From Bacteroidales bacterium (GTDB taxonomy: Bacteria > Bacteroidota > Bacteroidia > Bacteroidales > P3): 64,000 nucleotides of DNA. The stretch is from contig JAGCUZ010000028.1 in assembly GCA_017962615.1 (NCBI GenBank), positions 1-64,000 of the forward strand, read 5' to 3'. The position numbers and the translations under genes are program-made. Positions 7,716-14,806 of the stretch are shown piece by piece. Under the pieces are notes generated by a model. It was not told the DNA's origin. It searched no databases and worked only from the letters and a program-made list of their open reading frames with translations. Within the stretch, counting starts at the first letter, position 1. Every line of letters begins with the position of its first letter.

Positions 7716-8624
7716 ATGATTACAAAATTAGATGACCTCTTGGAATTGGTGAAAACCAAGGGCAAGAAAAGACTTGTGGCAGCCTATGCCAACGATTCTC
7801 ACACAATAGGTGCAGTCAGTATGGCTGTCGACAAAGGCATCGTTGATGCAATCCTCGTGGGCGACATCGACACCATCAAGAAGGTGTGCGCCGAAGAGAA
7901 TATCGACGTGAACAAGTTCGAGCTGGTGCAGGAAGCCGACGAGACCAAGGCCGGCGTGCGTGCCGTTGAGCTCATCAACGAAGGCCGCGGCGACGTGCTG
8001 ATGAAAGGCCTCCTCTCGACCGACAAATACATGCGTGCCATCCTCAACAAGGAGAAAGGCCTCATGCCCGGCAAGAAGAACGACATGCTCACCCACATGG
8101 CTGTGTTCCAGGTGCCTAAATATCACAAGCTCCTCGTGTGCAGCGACGTGGCCATCGTGCCGGCTCCCGACATGAAACAGAAACAGCAGATACTTAGCTA
8201 TCTTATCAGCACAGCCAAGAGCCTCGAGATAGCCAAGCCCAAGGTGGCCTTGCTTGCCGCCACCGAGCAGGTGTCGACGGGTATGCCAGCCTGTGTTGAG
8301 GCTGCCATCATCAGCAAGATGGGCGACCGCGGTCAGATAAAGGGTGCCGTGCTCGACGGTCCGCTGGCACTCGACGTGGCTATCGACAAAGAGAGCGCGC
8401 AGACCAAGAAGGTCGGCGGCGAGGTGGCCGGCGATGCCGACTGCCTGCTGTTCCCCAACATCGAGAGCGGCAACGTGTTCTACAAGGCCTGCACCAAGTT
8501 TGCCGGCGCCGAACTGGCTTGTATGGTGGTGGGAGCCAAGGTGCCCTGCGTCCTCACAAGCCGTGGCGACAGCATCAACACCAAGCTCTACAGCATCGCT
8601 CTTGCAGCACTGAACACCAAGTAA
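7716..8624 (+). CDS. ptb: Phosphate butyryltransferase
   Basis: A 302-residue enzyme of the phosphate acetyl/butyryl transferase family. It exchanges the CoA of butyryl-CoA for phosphate, giving butyryl phosphate for ATP formation by butyrate kinase. Family features include the N-terminal KRLVAAYANDSHTIGAV segment, LMKGLLSTDKYMRAIL, and the C-terminal GNVFYKACTKFAGAELACM and VPCVLTSRGDS motifs. Length matches Ptb (~300), shorter than Pta with its extra domains. No butyrate kinase lies next to it here; a PAS protein follows after a strong terminator. With the KamB/KamC-type genes on the other side of the shared promoter region it points to butyrate formation, likely from amino acids. Phosphotransacetylase activity on other acyl-CoAs cannot be excluded. 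Confidence 0.88.
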   Translation: MITKLDDLLELVKTKGKKRLVAAYANDSHTIGAVSMAVDKGIVDAILVGDIDTIKKVCAEENIDVNKFELVQEADETKAGVRAVELINEGRGDVLMKGLLSTDKYMRAILNKEKGLMPGKKNDMLTHMAVFQVPKYHKLLVCSDVAIVPAPDMKQKQQILSYLISTAKSLEIAKPKVALLAATEQVSTGMPACVEAAIISKMGDRGQIKGAVLDGPLALDVAIDKESAQTKKVGGEVAGDADCLLFPNIESGNVFYKACTKFAGAELACMVVGAKVPCVLTSRGDSINTKLYSIALAALNTK

Positions 8625-8634
8625 ATCCTCACTT

Positions 8635-8667
8635 AAAGGCAGGCGGCATTTGCCGCCTGCCTTTGTT
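8635..8667 (+). terminator. Intrinsic terminator after ptb
   Basis: A perfect 14-bp GC-rich stem (8635-8648 pairing with 8651-8664, core GGCAGGCGGC) with a two-base TT loop is followed by a T-containing tail. It separates ptb from the PAS gene and suggests the latter has its own promoter or relies on read-through. Confidence 0.85.
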
Positions 8668-8678
8668 TCTACATCCTT

Positions 8679-9017
8679 ATGGACAAATACTTTGAAGAAC
8701 TGCCTATCGCCATCACCGTGTGTGACACCGAAGGCAACATTCTCGACATGAACACCCGTTCGGCCGATGTGAACAGCCACGGCAACAAAATCATCGGCAA
8801 CAACCTCTTCGACTGTCATCCCGAGCGTGCCGCCAAGATACTGCGCGACCTCCTCGACAATCAGAAGACCAACGCCTACACCATCGAGAAAAACGGCGTA
8901 AAGAAACTAATCTATCAGGTGCCTTGGTATTCCGAGGGCGTCTTCGGTGGGCTCATCGAGTTCTCTATCGAGCTGCCGCCCGAAATGCCGCATTTCATAA
9001 GACAACCCAAGCAGTAG
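8679..9017 (+). CDS. Single-domain PAS protein
   Basis: A 112-residue cytosolic protein that is almost entirely one PAS domain. It has the start LPIAITVCDTEGNILDMN, the helical segment ending IIGNNLFDCHP, and the central and terminal strands (KLIYQVPWY, GGLIEFSIELP). PAS domains sense small ligands, redox state or oxygen. With no attached kinase or cyclase it would have to act through a partner or bind a cofactor on its own. The ATG is 15 bp downstream of the ptb terminator hairpin. The TonB-dependent receptor gene follows after 80 bp. The ligand is unknown. Confidence 0.8.
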   Translation: MDKYFEELPIAITVCDTEGNILDMNTRSADVNSHGNKIIGNNLFDCHPERAAKILRDLLDNQKTNAYTIEKNGVKKLIYQVPWYSEGVFGGLIEFSIELPPEMPHFIRQPKQ

Positions 9018-9097
9018 GGCACCGTATAAACCGGCTCCAGGGAACACGTCGCCCTCAGGCGGCGGCTCCGCAGGAGCGTTAGACATCCAGTAATCAA

Positions 9098-11635
9098 ATG
9101 AAACACCTTTTGCTTCTTGCCATACTAATGGCCTTTGCTGTCGGTGTACGGGCGCAAGGCCGCATCTCGGGCAAAGTAATTGATGCTTCCACCGCTGAAC
9201 CAGTGGAATACGCAACCGTGTCGATACTCAACGTAAACGACTCGGCGCTGGTCAACGGTGCAGTAACCTCGGGCAACGGCTCTTTCACGGTCAACGTGCC
9301 GTACGGCCGCTACCTCGTCAGAATCTCGTTCATGGGCTTTGCCACCTATTTCCATCCCTCGGTGGCTGCGGTCAGCGAGACGCGTCCCACGCTGAACATA
9401 GGCAAGGTGAAGCTGTCGCAGAGCGCCACGATGCTGCAGGCCGCCGTGGTCTCGGCCGAACGTTCCATGGTTGAATATCAGCTCGACAAACGTGTCATAA
9501 ACGTCGACAAAAACATAGTGACAGGTGGCGGCACCGCCACCGACATACTCGAGAACGTGCCGTCGGTGGCCATCGACAACGACGGCAACGTCACCCTGCG
9601 CGGCTCCACCAACGTCAAGGTGCTTATCGACGGCCGCCCCTACGAACTCCTCAGCAGCGACCTCGAGTCGCTCCTGGAGCAGATACCCGCCAGCTCGGTC
9701 GAGAACGTCGAGGTCATCACCAACCCCTCGGCCAAGTACGACCCCGAGGGCATGAGCGGCATCATCAACATAAAGCTAAAGGACAAGTCGAAAGGTGCCC
9801 TGGGCCTCAACGGCACCGTGAGCCTCAACGCCGGCACCCCGCTGCCCTTCATGATTCCCGACTTCATGCCGCAGGTCATCCCCACCACCATGGGCACCGT
9901 CAATCTCAACTACACAACCCCCAAGTACAACATATTCTTCAACGCCGACGCAGGCCAGCGCAGCCGCGCCAACGTGGCCAACAGCCGCATACAGCGCAAG
10001 CGCAACGGCACGGTAATCTCTGACGACACCCTCAGCTCGGGCTCCGTCAACACCCATTACATGGGCAGCTTCAAGGTGGGCGGCGAATATTATTTCAACG
10101 ACAAGAACTCGCTCCTCGTGGCCTACCAGTTCAGGGTTGGCAACCGCCGCAAGGAGAGCCAGGTCGATGCCACCGACCTCCTCGGCAACGGCCTCCTCGA
10201 CTACCACCAGGCCGACACCAACAACACCTATCGCATCAACCATAACATCAACCTGCTTTACACCAAGAAGTTCAGCCGCAAGGACCAGCTGCTCACCTTC
10301 GACATAACCCATTCCACGCGCCACGCCTGGAGCAGCGGCTGGCAGGAGCAGACCTACTTTGGCGACGCCCTGTGGGACAACTACTACCTGCGCACCAGCG
10401 AGACCGACCGTCACCACCCCAACACCGACATAAGGCTCAACTACACGCACCCCTTCGCCAACGGCTGGCGCCTCGAGACCGGCTACGAGGGACAGATTGT
10501 CTCAACCGAGCAGGACTACAACTACTGGTACTTAACCTACGACACCCTCCACAACCTCAACAAGGTGCGCGACGATAACTCCTCCACCCACTTTATCTCC
10601 TATCAGAACATCCATGCCGTATACGCCACCTTTGGCGGCTCGATATTCAAGAACTGCACCGCCCAGGCGGGTCTGCGCGGCGAGTACTCCAACATAGGCG
10701 GCCGCGACGAGAACCACCCGGCCACCAAGCCCATAGACAAAGAATACTGGCAGCTCTATCCCACGCTGCACCTCTCCTACGAGATTAACAAAGACCAGAG
10801 CGTGCAGCTGAGCTACAGCCGTCGTGTGCGCCGTCCGCGCATGTGGGACATCAACCCCTACATCGACGTGCGCGAGGGGCGCGAGATGTCGTTCGGCAAC
10901 CCCGGCCTCGCACCCGAGTTCACCAACGCCTTCGAGTGTTCCTACAACCTCGGCGTGGGCAAGTCGAACATCTTCGTGTCGGCTTACTACCGCCAGACCG
11001 ACAGCATGATGACGCGCTACGGCTTCGTGTGGGATGCCGCCTCGGTGGCCTACTACTCGCCGTGGATGAACTACGACTCCGAGTACGACGGCTACTGGGC
11101 TTCCACATGGCAGAACCTCAACAAGGGGCGCAACTACGGCCTCGAGCTTATCGTCGACCACCAACTTGCCAAATGGTGGAAGGTCAACGTCAGCGTCAAC
11201 CTCTACGAGAGCATGATCGAGGGCTCCGAGCTCCTTGGCGGCGGCGACACCAGCGCCTTCCGCGCCAGCGGCAAGCTCAACTCCTACATGACGCTGCCCC
11301 ACGACTGGACCATCCAGTTCTCGGGCCAGTACCGGGCTCCTTTCTTCGACCTTCAGACCGATATCCTCGCCTCCTACTGGTTCGACCTGGCCGTCAAGAA
11401 AGACCTCTGGCAGAAACGCGCCACCCTCAACCTGCGCATAGGCGACGTGTTCTGCACCGGCGGCTTCGGCCATATCACCGACAGTCCGCAGCTCTACCGC
11501 ACCGTCCACGCGCGGCGCCTCTCGCCCACTGTCACCCTGGGCTTCTCCTACAAGATTAACAACGGCCTCAAGTCGACACGCCGCAGCAACGGCGACGACG
11601 ACGAGGGTGGCGGCAACGGCTATGGCGACTACTAA
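9098..11635 (+). CDS. TonB-dependent receptor, outer membrane beta-barrel family
   Basis: An 845-residue outer membrane protein. A signal peptide (MKHLLLLAILMAFAVGVRA) is followed by a carboxypeptidase-regulatory-like domain (GRISGKVIDASTAEPVEYA, residues ~21-105) and a TonB plug domain (DILENVPSVAIDNDGNVTLRG, ~150-250). A C-terminal barrel of the 'OMP_b-brl_3' type (~400-830) contains an LSYSRRVRRPRMWDINPY segment typical of this group. There is no SusD partner and no obvious TonB box, so this is the single-gene subtype rather than a polysaccharide-utilisation SusC. Its substrate cannot be read from sequence. The 3' end overlaps the start of the next gene by 14 bp. Confidence 0.92.
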   Translation: MKHLLLLAILMAFAVGVRAQGRISGKVIDASTAEPVEYATVSILNVNDSALVNGAVTSGNGSFTVNVPYGRYLVRISFMGFATYFHPSVAAVSETRPTLNIGKVKLSQSATMLQAAVVSAERSMVEYQLDKRVINVDKNIVTGGGTATDILENVPSVAIDNDGNVTLRGSTNVKVLIDGRPYELLSSDLESLLEQIPASSVENVEVITNPSAKYDPEGMSGIINIKLKDKSKGALGLNGTVSLNAGTPLPFMIPDFMPQVIPTTMGTVNLNYTTPKYNIFFNADAGQRSRANVANSRIQRKRNGTVISDDTLSSGSVNTHYMGSFKVGGEYYFNDKNSLLVAYQFRVGNRRKESQVDATDLLGNGLLDYHQADTNNTYRINHNINLLYTKKFSRKDQLLTFDITHSTRHAWSSGWQEQTYFGDALWDNYYLRTSETDRHHPNTDIRLNYTHPFANGWRLETGYEGQIVSTEQDYNYWYLTYDTLHNLNKVRDDNSSTHFISYQNIHAVYATFGGSIFKNCTAQAGLRGEYSNIGGRDENHPATKPIDKEYWQLYPTLHLSYEINKDQSVQLSYSRRVRRPRMWDINPYIDVREGREMSFGNPGLAPEFTNAFECSYNLGVGKSNIFVSAYYRQTDSMMTRYGFVWDAASVAYYSPWMNYDSEYDGYWASTWQNLNKGRNYGLELIVDHQLAKWWKVNVSVNLYESMIEGSELLGGGDTSAFRASGKLNSYMTLPHDWTIQFSGQYRAPFFDLQTDILASYWFDLAVKKDLWQKRATLNLRIGDVFCTGGFGHITDSPQLYRTVHARRLSPTVTLGFSYKINNGLKSTRRSNGDDDEGGGNGYGDY

Positions 11636-12029
11636 GCCGCAGATATTCGACGCGGTGCGGCGGCGCTACGTGGCCTGCACCCCCGAGGAGGAGGTGCGCC
11701 AGGCTACGATACAGTATCTGCACACTCATCTGCACTACCCCCTCGAGCTCATGCAGGTGGAGGGCTCCATAACGCTGGCAGGCCTCACCAAGCGGTGCGA
11801 CATAGTGGTGTACAACCGCCTGCTGAAGCCCGTAGTCATCGTTGAGTGCAAGAAGCCTTTGGTACCTATCACCCAGAAGGTTGTCGACCAGGCATGCCGC
11901 TACAACCAGGTGCTTCGTGTGCCATACCTCTACCTCACCAATTCGCGGCAGCACCTGTTCCTCAGCGTCGACTTCACAGCCGGCCGTCTTCAGCAGATAG
12001 ACTCGCTCCCCGCCTGGGAAGAGCTTTGA
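11622..12029 (+). CDS. HsdR N-terminal-like (PD-(D/E)xK) protein
   Basis: A 135-residue protein matching the stand-alone 'type I restriction enzyme R protein N-terminal domain' family common in Bacteroidetes. The nuclease-fold motif is visible as E23 (CTPEEEVRQ), D60 (KRCDIVVYN) and E75-x-K77 (VVIVECKKP), followed by QACRYNQVLRVPYLYLTN. There are no HsdM or HsdS genes nearby, so this is not a restriction system as it stands. The family is widespread and uncharacterised. I chose the second ATG (11622), which lines up with family starts; an ATG 15 bp earlier is also in frame. It overlaps the receptor gene by 14 bp and converges on the next gene with a 14 bp gap. Confidence 0.8.
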   Translation: MATTKPQIFDAVRRRYVACTPEEEVRQATIQYLHTHLHYPLELMQVEGSITLAGLTKRCDIVVYNRLLKPVVIVECKKPLVPITQKVVDQACRYNQVLRVPYLYLTNSRQHLFLSVDFTAGRLQQIDSLPAWEEL

Positions 12030-12043
12030 TTAGTCCTGCGGCG

Positions 12044-12535
12044 CTATCGTTTTCTGCCATATTCGGCCAGAAACTCCTTGAGTTTGAGCTCAAGGAAAAA
12101 TACGTCGTAAATGTCTGGGTCTATGCAGTATTGCGTCCCGTTGCGGAGCGTGACGAAGATTTGTTTCGTTATGCTCACCCGGTTGGTAACACTAACGTCG
12201 AGACTGGAGTGTATCTCTTTGATGTCGTACCATGAAATCTGCGCCTTCTTGGTGCCCGACCACTTGCCATCCTTTTTCTTCACCGAGGTGTTCATTATGG
12301 AAAGATGACCGGGCGTGACAATAATCCGGTCTTTCCTGTGTTTCAGGGGATAGATGCATCCTGCCAGAGCCATCAGAGCAATCAAGCCCAGAAATATTTG
12401 TACCCATAATGCGTCGGTGTCGCAGTAAAGCATCACATATATGAAAAAGGCTGCGCCTGCTACGTATAGCAGTTCAAGAATTATTGTGCTTATGGTTGTG
12501 CGGTAAACCGCTGTGGGACGCTCGTCGTAACTCAT
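12044..12535 (-). CDS. Small membrane protein with PH-like domain, unknown function
   Basis: A 163-residue protein that I do not recognise by name. It has a short cytosolic N-terminus, two hydrophobic segments (~15-37 and ~45-63), and a soluble C-terminal domain rich in beta strands and ending in a charged helix (FFLELKLKEFLAEYGRKR). That layout resembles bacterial PH-like (YdbT/PH_6) membrane proteins. Its ATG overlaps the birA stop in a TAATG arrangement, so it is probably translated with birA. Base composition is lower in GC than birA. The function is unknown. Confidence 0.7.
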   Translation of the reverse strand: MSYDERPTAVYRTTISTIILELLYVAGAAFFIYVMLYCDTDALWVQIFLGLIALMALAGCIYPLKHRKDRIIVTPGHLSIMNTSVKKKDGKWSGTKKAQISWYDIKEIHSSLDVSVTNRVSITKQIFVTLRNGTQYCIDPDIYDVFFLELKLKEFLAEYGRKR

Positions 12536-13329
12536 TACATCATTCTTTGTGAAGCTGTTTCGGTCCGAGGCTGGCAGAACACAAGCTCCTTGAGTTGGCA
12601 GCTGATAGCCTCGCCGCCCGAGGTGGTGAGCAGCAGGTGGCCGTAGGAGTTTACGCCCTCTATGGTAGCCACAATGGGTGTGCCTTTGTACAGGTAGTGA
12701 GCCTCGACGCCCCGCTGGTACAGGCGCTTCAGGTAGCGCTCCTCGACGCCCTCGGCCCTCTCGGCCTCAATGGCTTCGCACAGCGAGCGCAGCAGCGGCT
12801 CCAGGTCGTACCTGCGTCCCGTGAGCTGCGCGAGCGACACCGCGTTGGGCAGCTCCTCGGGGAAATCCGTCTCGTTAACGTTGAGCCCTATGCCGCACAC
12901 GGCATCCTCCACCATACCGCCCTTCAGGGTGCAGGTAATCAGCGTGCCGCATATCTTCCTGTCGCCCACGTATATGTCGTTGGGCCATTTTATGCTGACC
13001 TTCTCGGCGCAGCCGTCGTTAAATGCCTTTGCCCCAGTCGGGTCGCTGCGGCCGTCATCGGCGAGCCGTTGCTCAAGCCAGCTTGCTATGGCCGTGGCGC
13101 ACTGCATCGTAAGCCCGTACTGCCGTGCCGCCTCTATGCCCTGCGGGTGCATCACTATGCTGAACGTCAGGTTCTCGCCCGGTGCCGAGTGCCATCGGTT
13201 GCCCCGTTGCCCCACGCCGCCGTGCTGCTCCAGGGCCCACACAACGGTGAACGCCTCTACCTGCCTGAGGTCGAGGCGCTCACAGTATTTGTTTGTCGAC
13301 TCCAGCGAGTCAAAGCGCAGGATGTGCAT
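12535..13329 (-). CDS. birA: Biotin-[acetyl-CoA carboxylase] ligase
   Basis: A 264-residue BirA/LplA-fold enzyme that makes biotinyl-5'-AMP and attaches biotin to carboxyl carrier proteins. It has the ESTN substrate start, the biotin-binding loop region GGVGQRGNRW, the KWPNDIYVGDRKICGTLI motif and the GIGLNVN motif. It has no N-terminal helix-turn-helix, so it is the monofunctional type without repressor activity. The usual G-R-G of the biotinyl-AMP loop reads G-V-G here, a small deviation. I chose the ATG at 13327-13329. A longer frame would run through frr and encode a basic low-complexity segment. It lies 5 bp downstream of frr. Confidence 0.9.
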   Translation of the reverse strand: MHILRFDSLESTNKYCERLDLRQVEAFTVVWALEQHGGVGQRGNRWHSAPGENLTFSIVMHPQGIEAARQYGLTMQCATAIASWLEQRLADDGRSDPTGAKAFNDGCAEKVSIKWPNDIYVGDRKICGTLITCTLKGGMVEDAVCGIGLNVNETDFPEELPNAVSLAQLTGRRYDLEPLLRSLCEAIEAERAEGVEERYLKRLYQRGVEAHYLYKGTPIVATIEGVNSYGHLLLTTSGGEAISCQLKELVFCQPRTETASQRMM

Positions 13330-13334
13330 CCTGT

Positions 13335-13898
13335 TTAAACGGTCATGATTTCCTTTTCCTTGCTGGCGAGAATCTTGTCGCAGTCGGCCACAAACTTGTC
13401 GGTGATGTCCTGCAACTCCTTCTCCACCTGCTTCACCTCGTCTTCGGGTACCGACTTGTCCTTCAGTTTCTTCACCTTGTCCATCACGTTGCGGCGGGCG
13501 TTGCGGATGTTCACCTTGCAGTTTTCCACCTCCACCTTCGACGACTTGCACAGCTCCTTGCGGCGCTCCTCGGTGAGGGGCGGCACCACTATGCGCAGTA
13601 TGTCGCCCTCGTGGCGCGGCGTGAAGCCCAGGTTGGCGTCGAGGATGGCCTTGTTGATGGCGCCGATGATGTTCTTGTCCCACGGCTGGATGACGATGCT
13701 GCGGGCGTCGGGAGTGTTGATGTTGGCCGCCTGGCTCAGCTCGGTGGGCGTGCCGTAATAGTCTATCTTTACGCCGTCAAGCATTCCCGGGTTGGCCTTG
13801 CCGGCACGTATCTTCGCCAGTTCCTTCTCGAGGAAGCTGATGGCGGTGTGCATACTGTTGCGTGCCTCGTCAAGGCATGCTTTCGAAAGATCGTTCAT
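13335..13898 (-). CDS. frr: Ribosome recycling factor
   Basis: A 187-residue protein of normal length for RRF, which with EF-G splits the post-termination ribosome. Diagnostic segments are the LAKIRAGKANPGML helix, the YYGTPTELSQAANINTPDARSIVIQPWD domain-II region and the terminal TDKFVADCDKILASKEKEIM. It follows pyrH by 35 bp in the common pyrH-frr order and precedes birA. Confidence 0.97.
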   Translation of the reverse strand: MNDLSKACLDEARNSMHTAISFLEKELAKIRAGKANPGMLDGVKIDYYGTPTELSQAANINTPDARSIVIQPWDKNIIGAINKAILDANLGFTPRHEGDILRIVVPPLTEERRKELCKSSKVEVENCKVNIRNARRNVMDKVKKLKDKSVPEDEVKQVEKELQDITDKFVADCDKILASKEKEIMTV

Positions 13899-13933
13899 AT
13901 ATCTCGTTTTTTAAAGTTTCACTAATCAAGGTC

Positions 13934-14641
13934 TCAGCCGTGCACCTCGGTGCCCACGGCCTCGCCGCTCACCACCTTCAGCAGGTTGCCCGGCTTGTTC
14001 ATGTCGAACACGTATATCGGCAGGTTGTTCTCCTCGCACAGCGCGAAAGCCGTCAGGTCCATCACCTTGAGCCGTTTCGAGAGGGCCTCCTGGAAGGTGA
14101 GTTCGCCGTATTTCGTGGCCGTCGGGTCCTTCTCAGGGTCGGCGGTGTAGATGCCGTCCACGCGGGTGCCCTTCAGTATGGCGTCGGCCTCTATCTCCAC
14201 GGCACGCAGCGCCGACGCGGTGTCGGTGGTGAAGAACGGGTTGCCGCTGCCGCCGCCTATTATCACCACGCGCCCCTCGGCCATGGCCTCCTTGGCCCTG
14301 CGGCGCGACATGGCCTTGCATATAGGCTCTATGGCCAGGCCGCTCAGCAGCTCGGTCTTCAGCCCCTGCTTCTCCAGCTCGCCCTGCAGCGACATGCTGT
14401 TGATAAGCGTGGCAAGCATGCCCATGTAGTCGCCCTGCACGCGGTCGAAGCCCTGCGCCACGCCGCTCATGCCGCGGAATATGTTGCCGCCGCCTATCAC
14501 TATGGCCACCTCCACACCGGCGTTCACCGCCGCCTTCACGTCGGCGGCATACTGGCTCAGCCGCTCGGGCGAGATGCCGTAGCTCTGGTCGCCCATAAGC
14601 GACTCGCCGCTGAGTTTGAGCAATATCCTTTTATATCTCAT
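13934..14641 (-). CDS. pyrH: UMP kinase
   Basis: A 235-residue hexameric bacterial UMP kinase of the amino-acid-kinase fold, converting UMP and ATP to UDP. It has KRILLKLSGESLMG at the N-terminus, AIVIGGGNIFRG (~48-57), the GNPFFTTDTASALRAVEI uridylate-binding segment and the DGIYTADPEKDPTATKY loop. Length is standard. It is the first gene of pyrH-frr-birA-membrane protein, with a 165 bp upstream gap separating it from the helicase gene on the same strand. Confidence 0.97.
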   Translation of the reverse strand: MRYKRILLKLSGESLMGDQSYGISPERLSQYAADVKAAVNAGVEVAIVIGGGNIFRGMSGVAQGFDRVQGDYMGMLATLINSMSLQGELEKQGLKTELLSGLAIEPICKAMSRRRAKEAMAEGRVVIIGGGSGNPFFTTDTASALRAVEIEADAILKGTRVDGIYTADPEKDPTATKYGELTFQEALSKRLKVMDLTAFALCEENNLPIYVFDMNKPGNLLKVVSGEAVGTEVHG

Positions 14642-14806
14642 GACAATAGGTTGTTAGGTTTGTGTTGTGCCGTGAATGCCAGCGGCATTCCATGGGCAGT
14701 ACTTTGTTGTAGTAACGTACTCGTGGGCCTTATATTGTGCAGAGGGCTCTTTTTATGTGAATATGTAAATATCGCATAATGCGAACAAGTGTAGGAATAC
14801 ACAAGT

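Noticed and set aside
11622..12029. Type I restriction system
   Set aside because: Only an HsdR N-terminal-like domain is present, with no helicase part, HsdM or HsdS.
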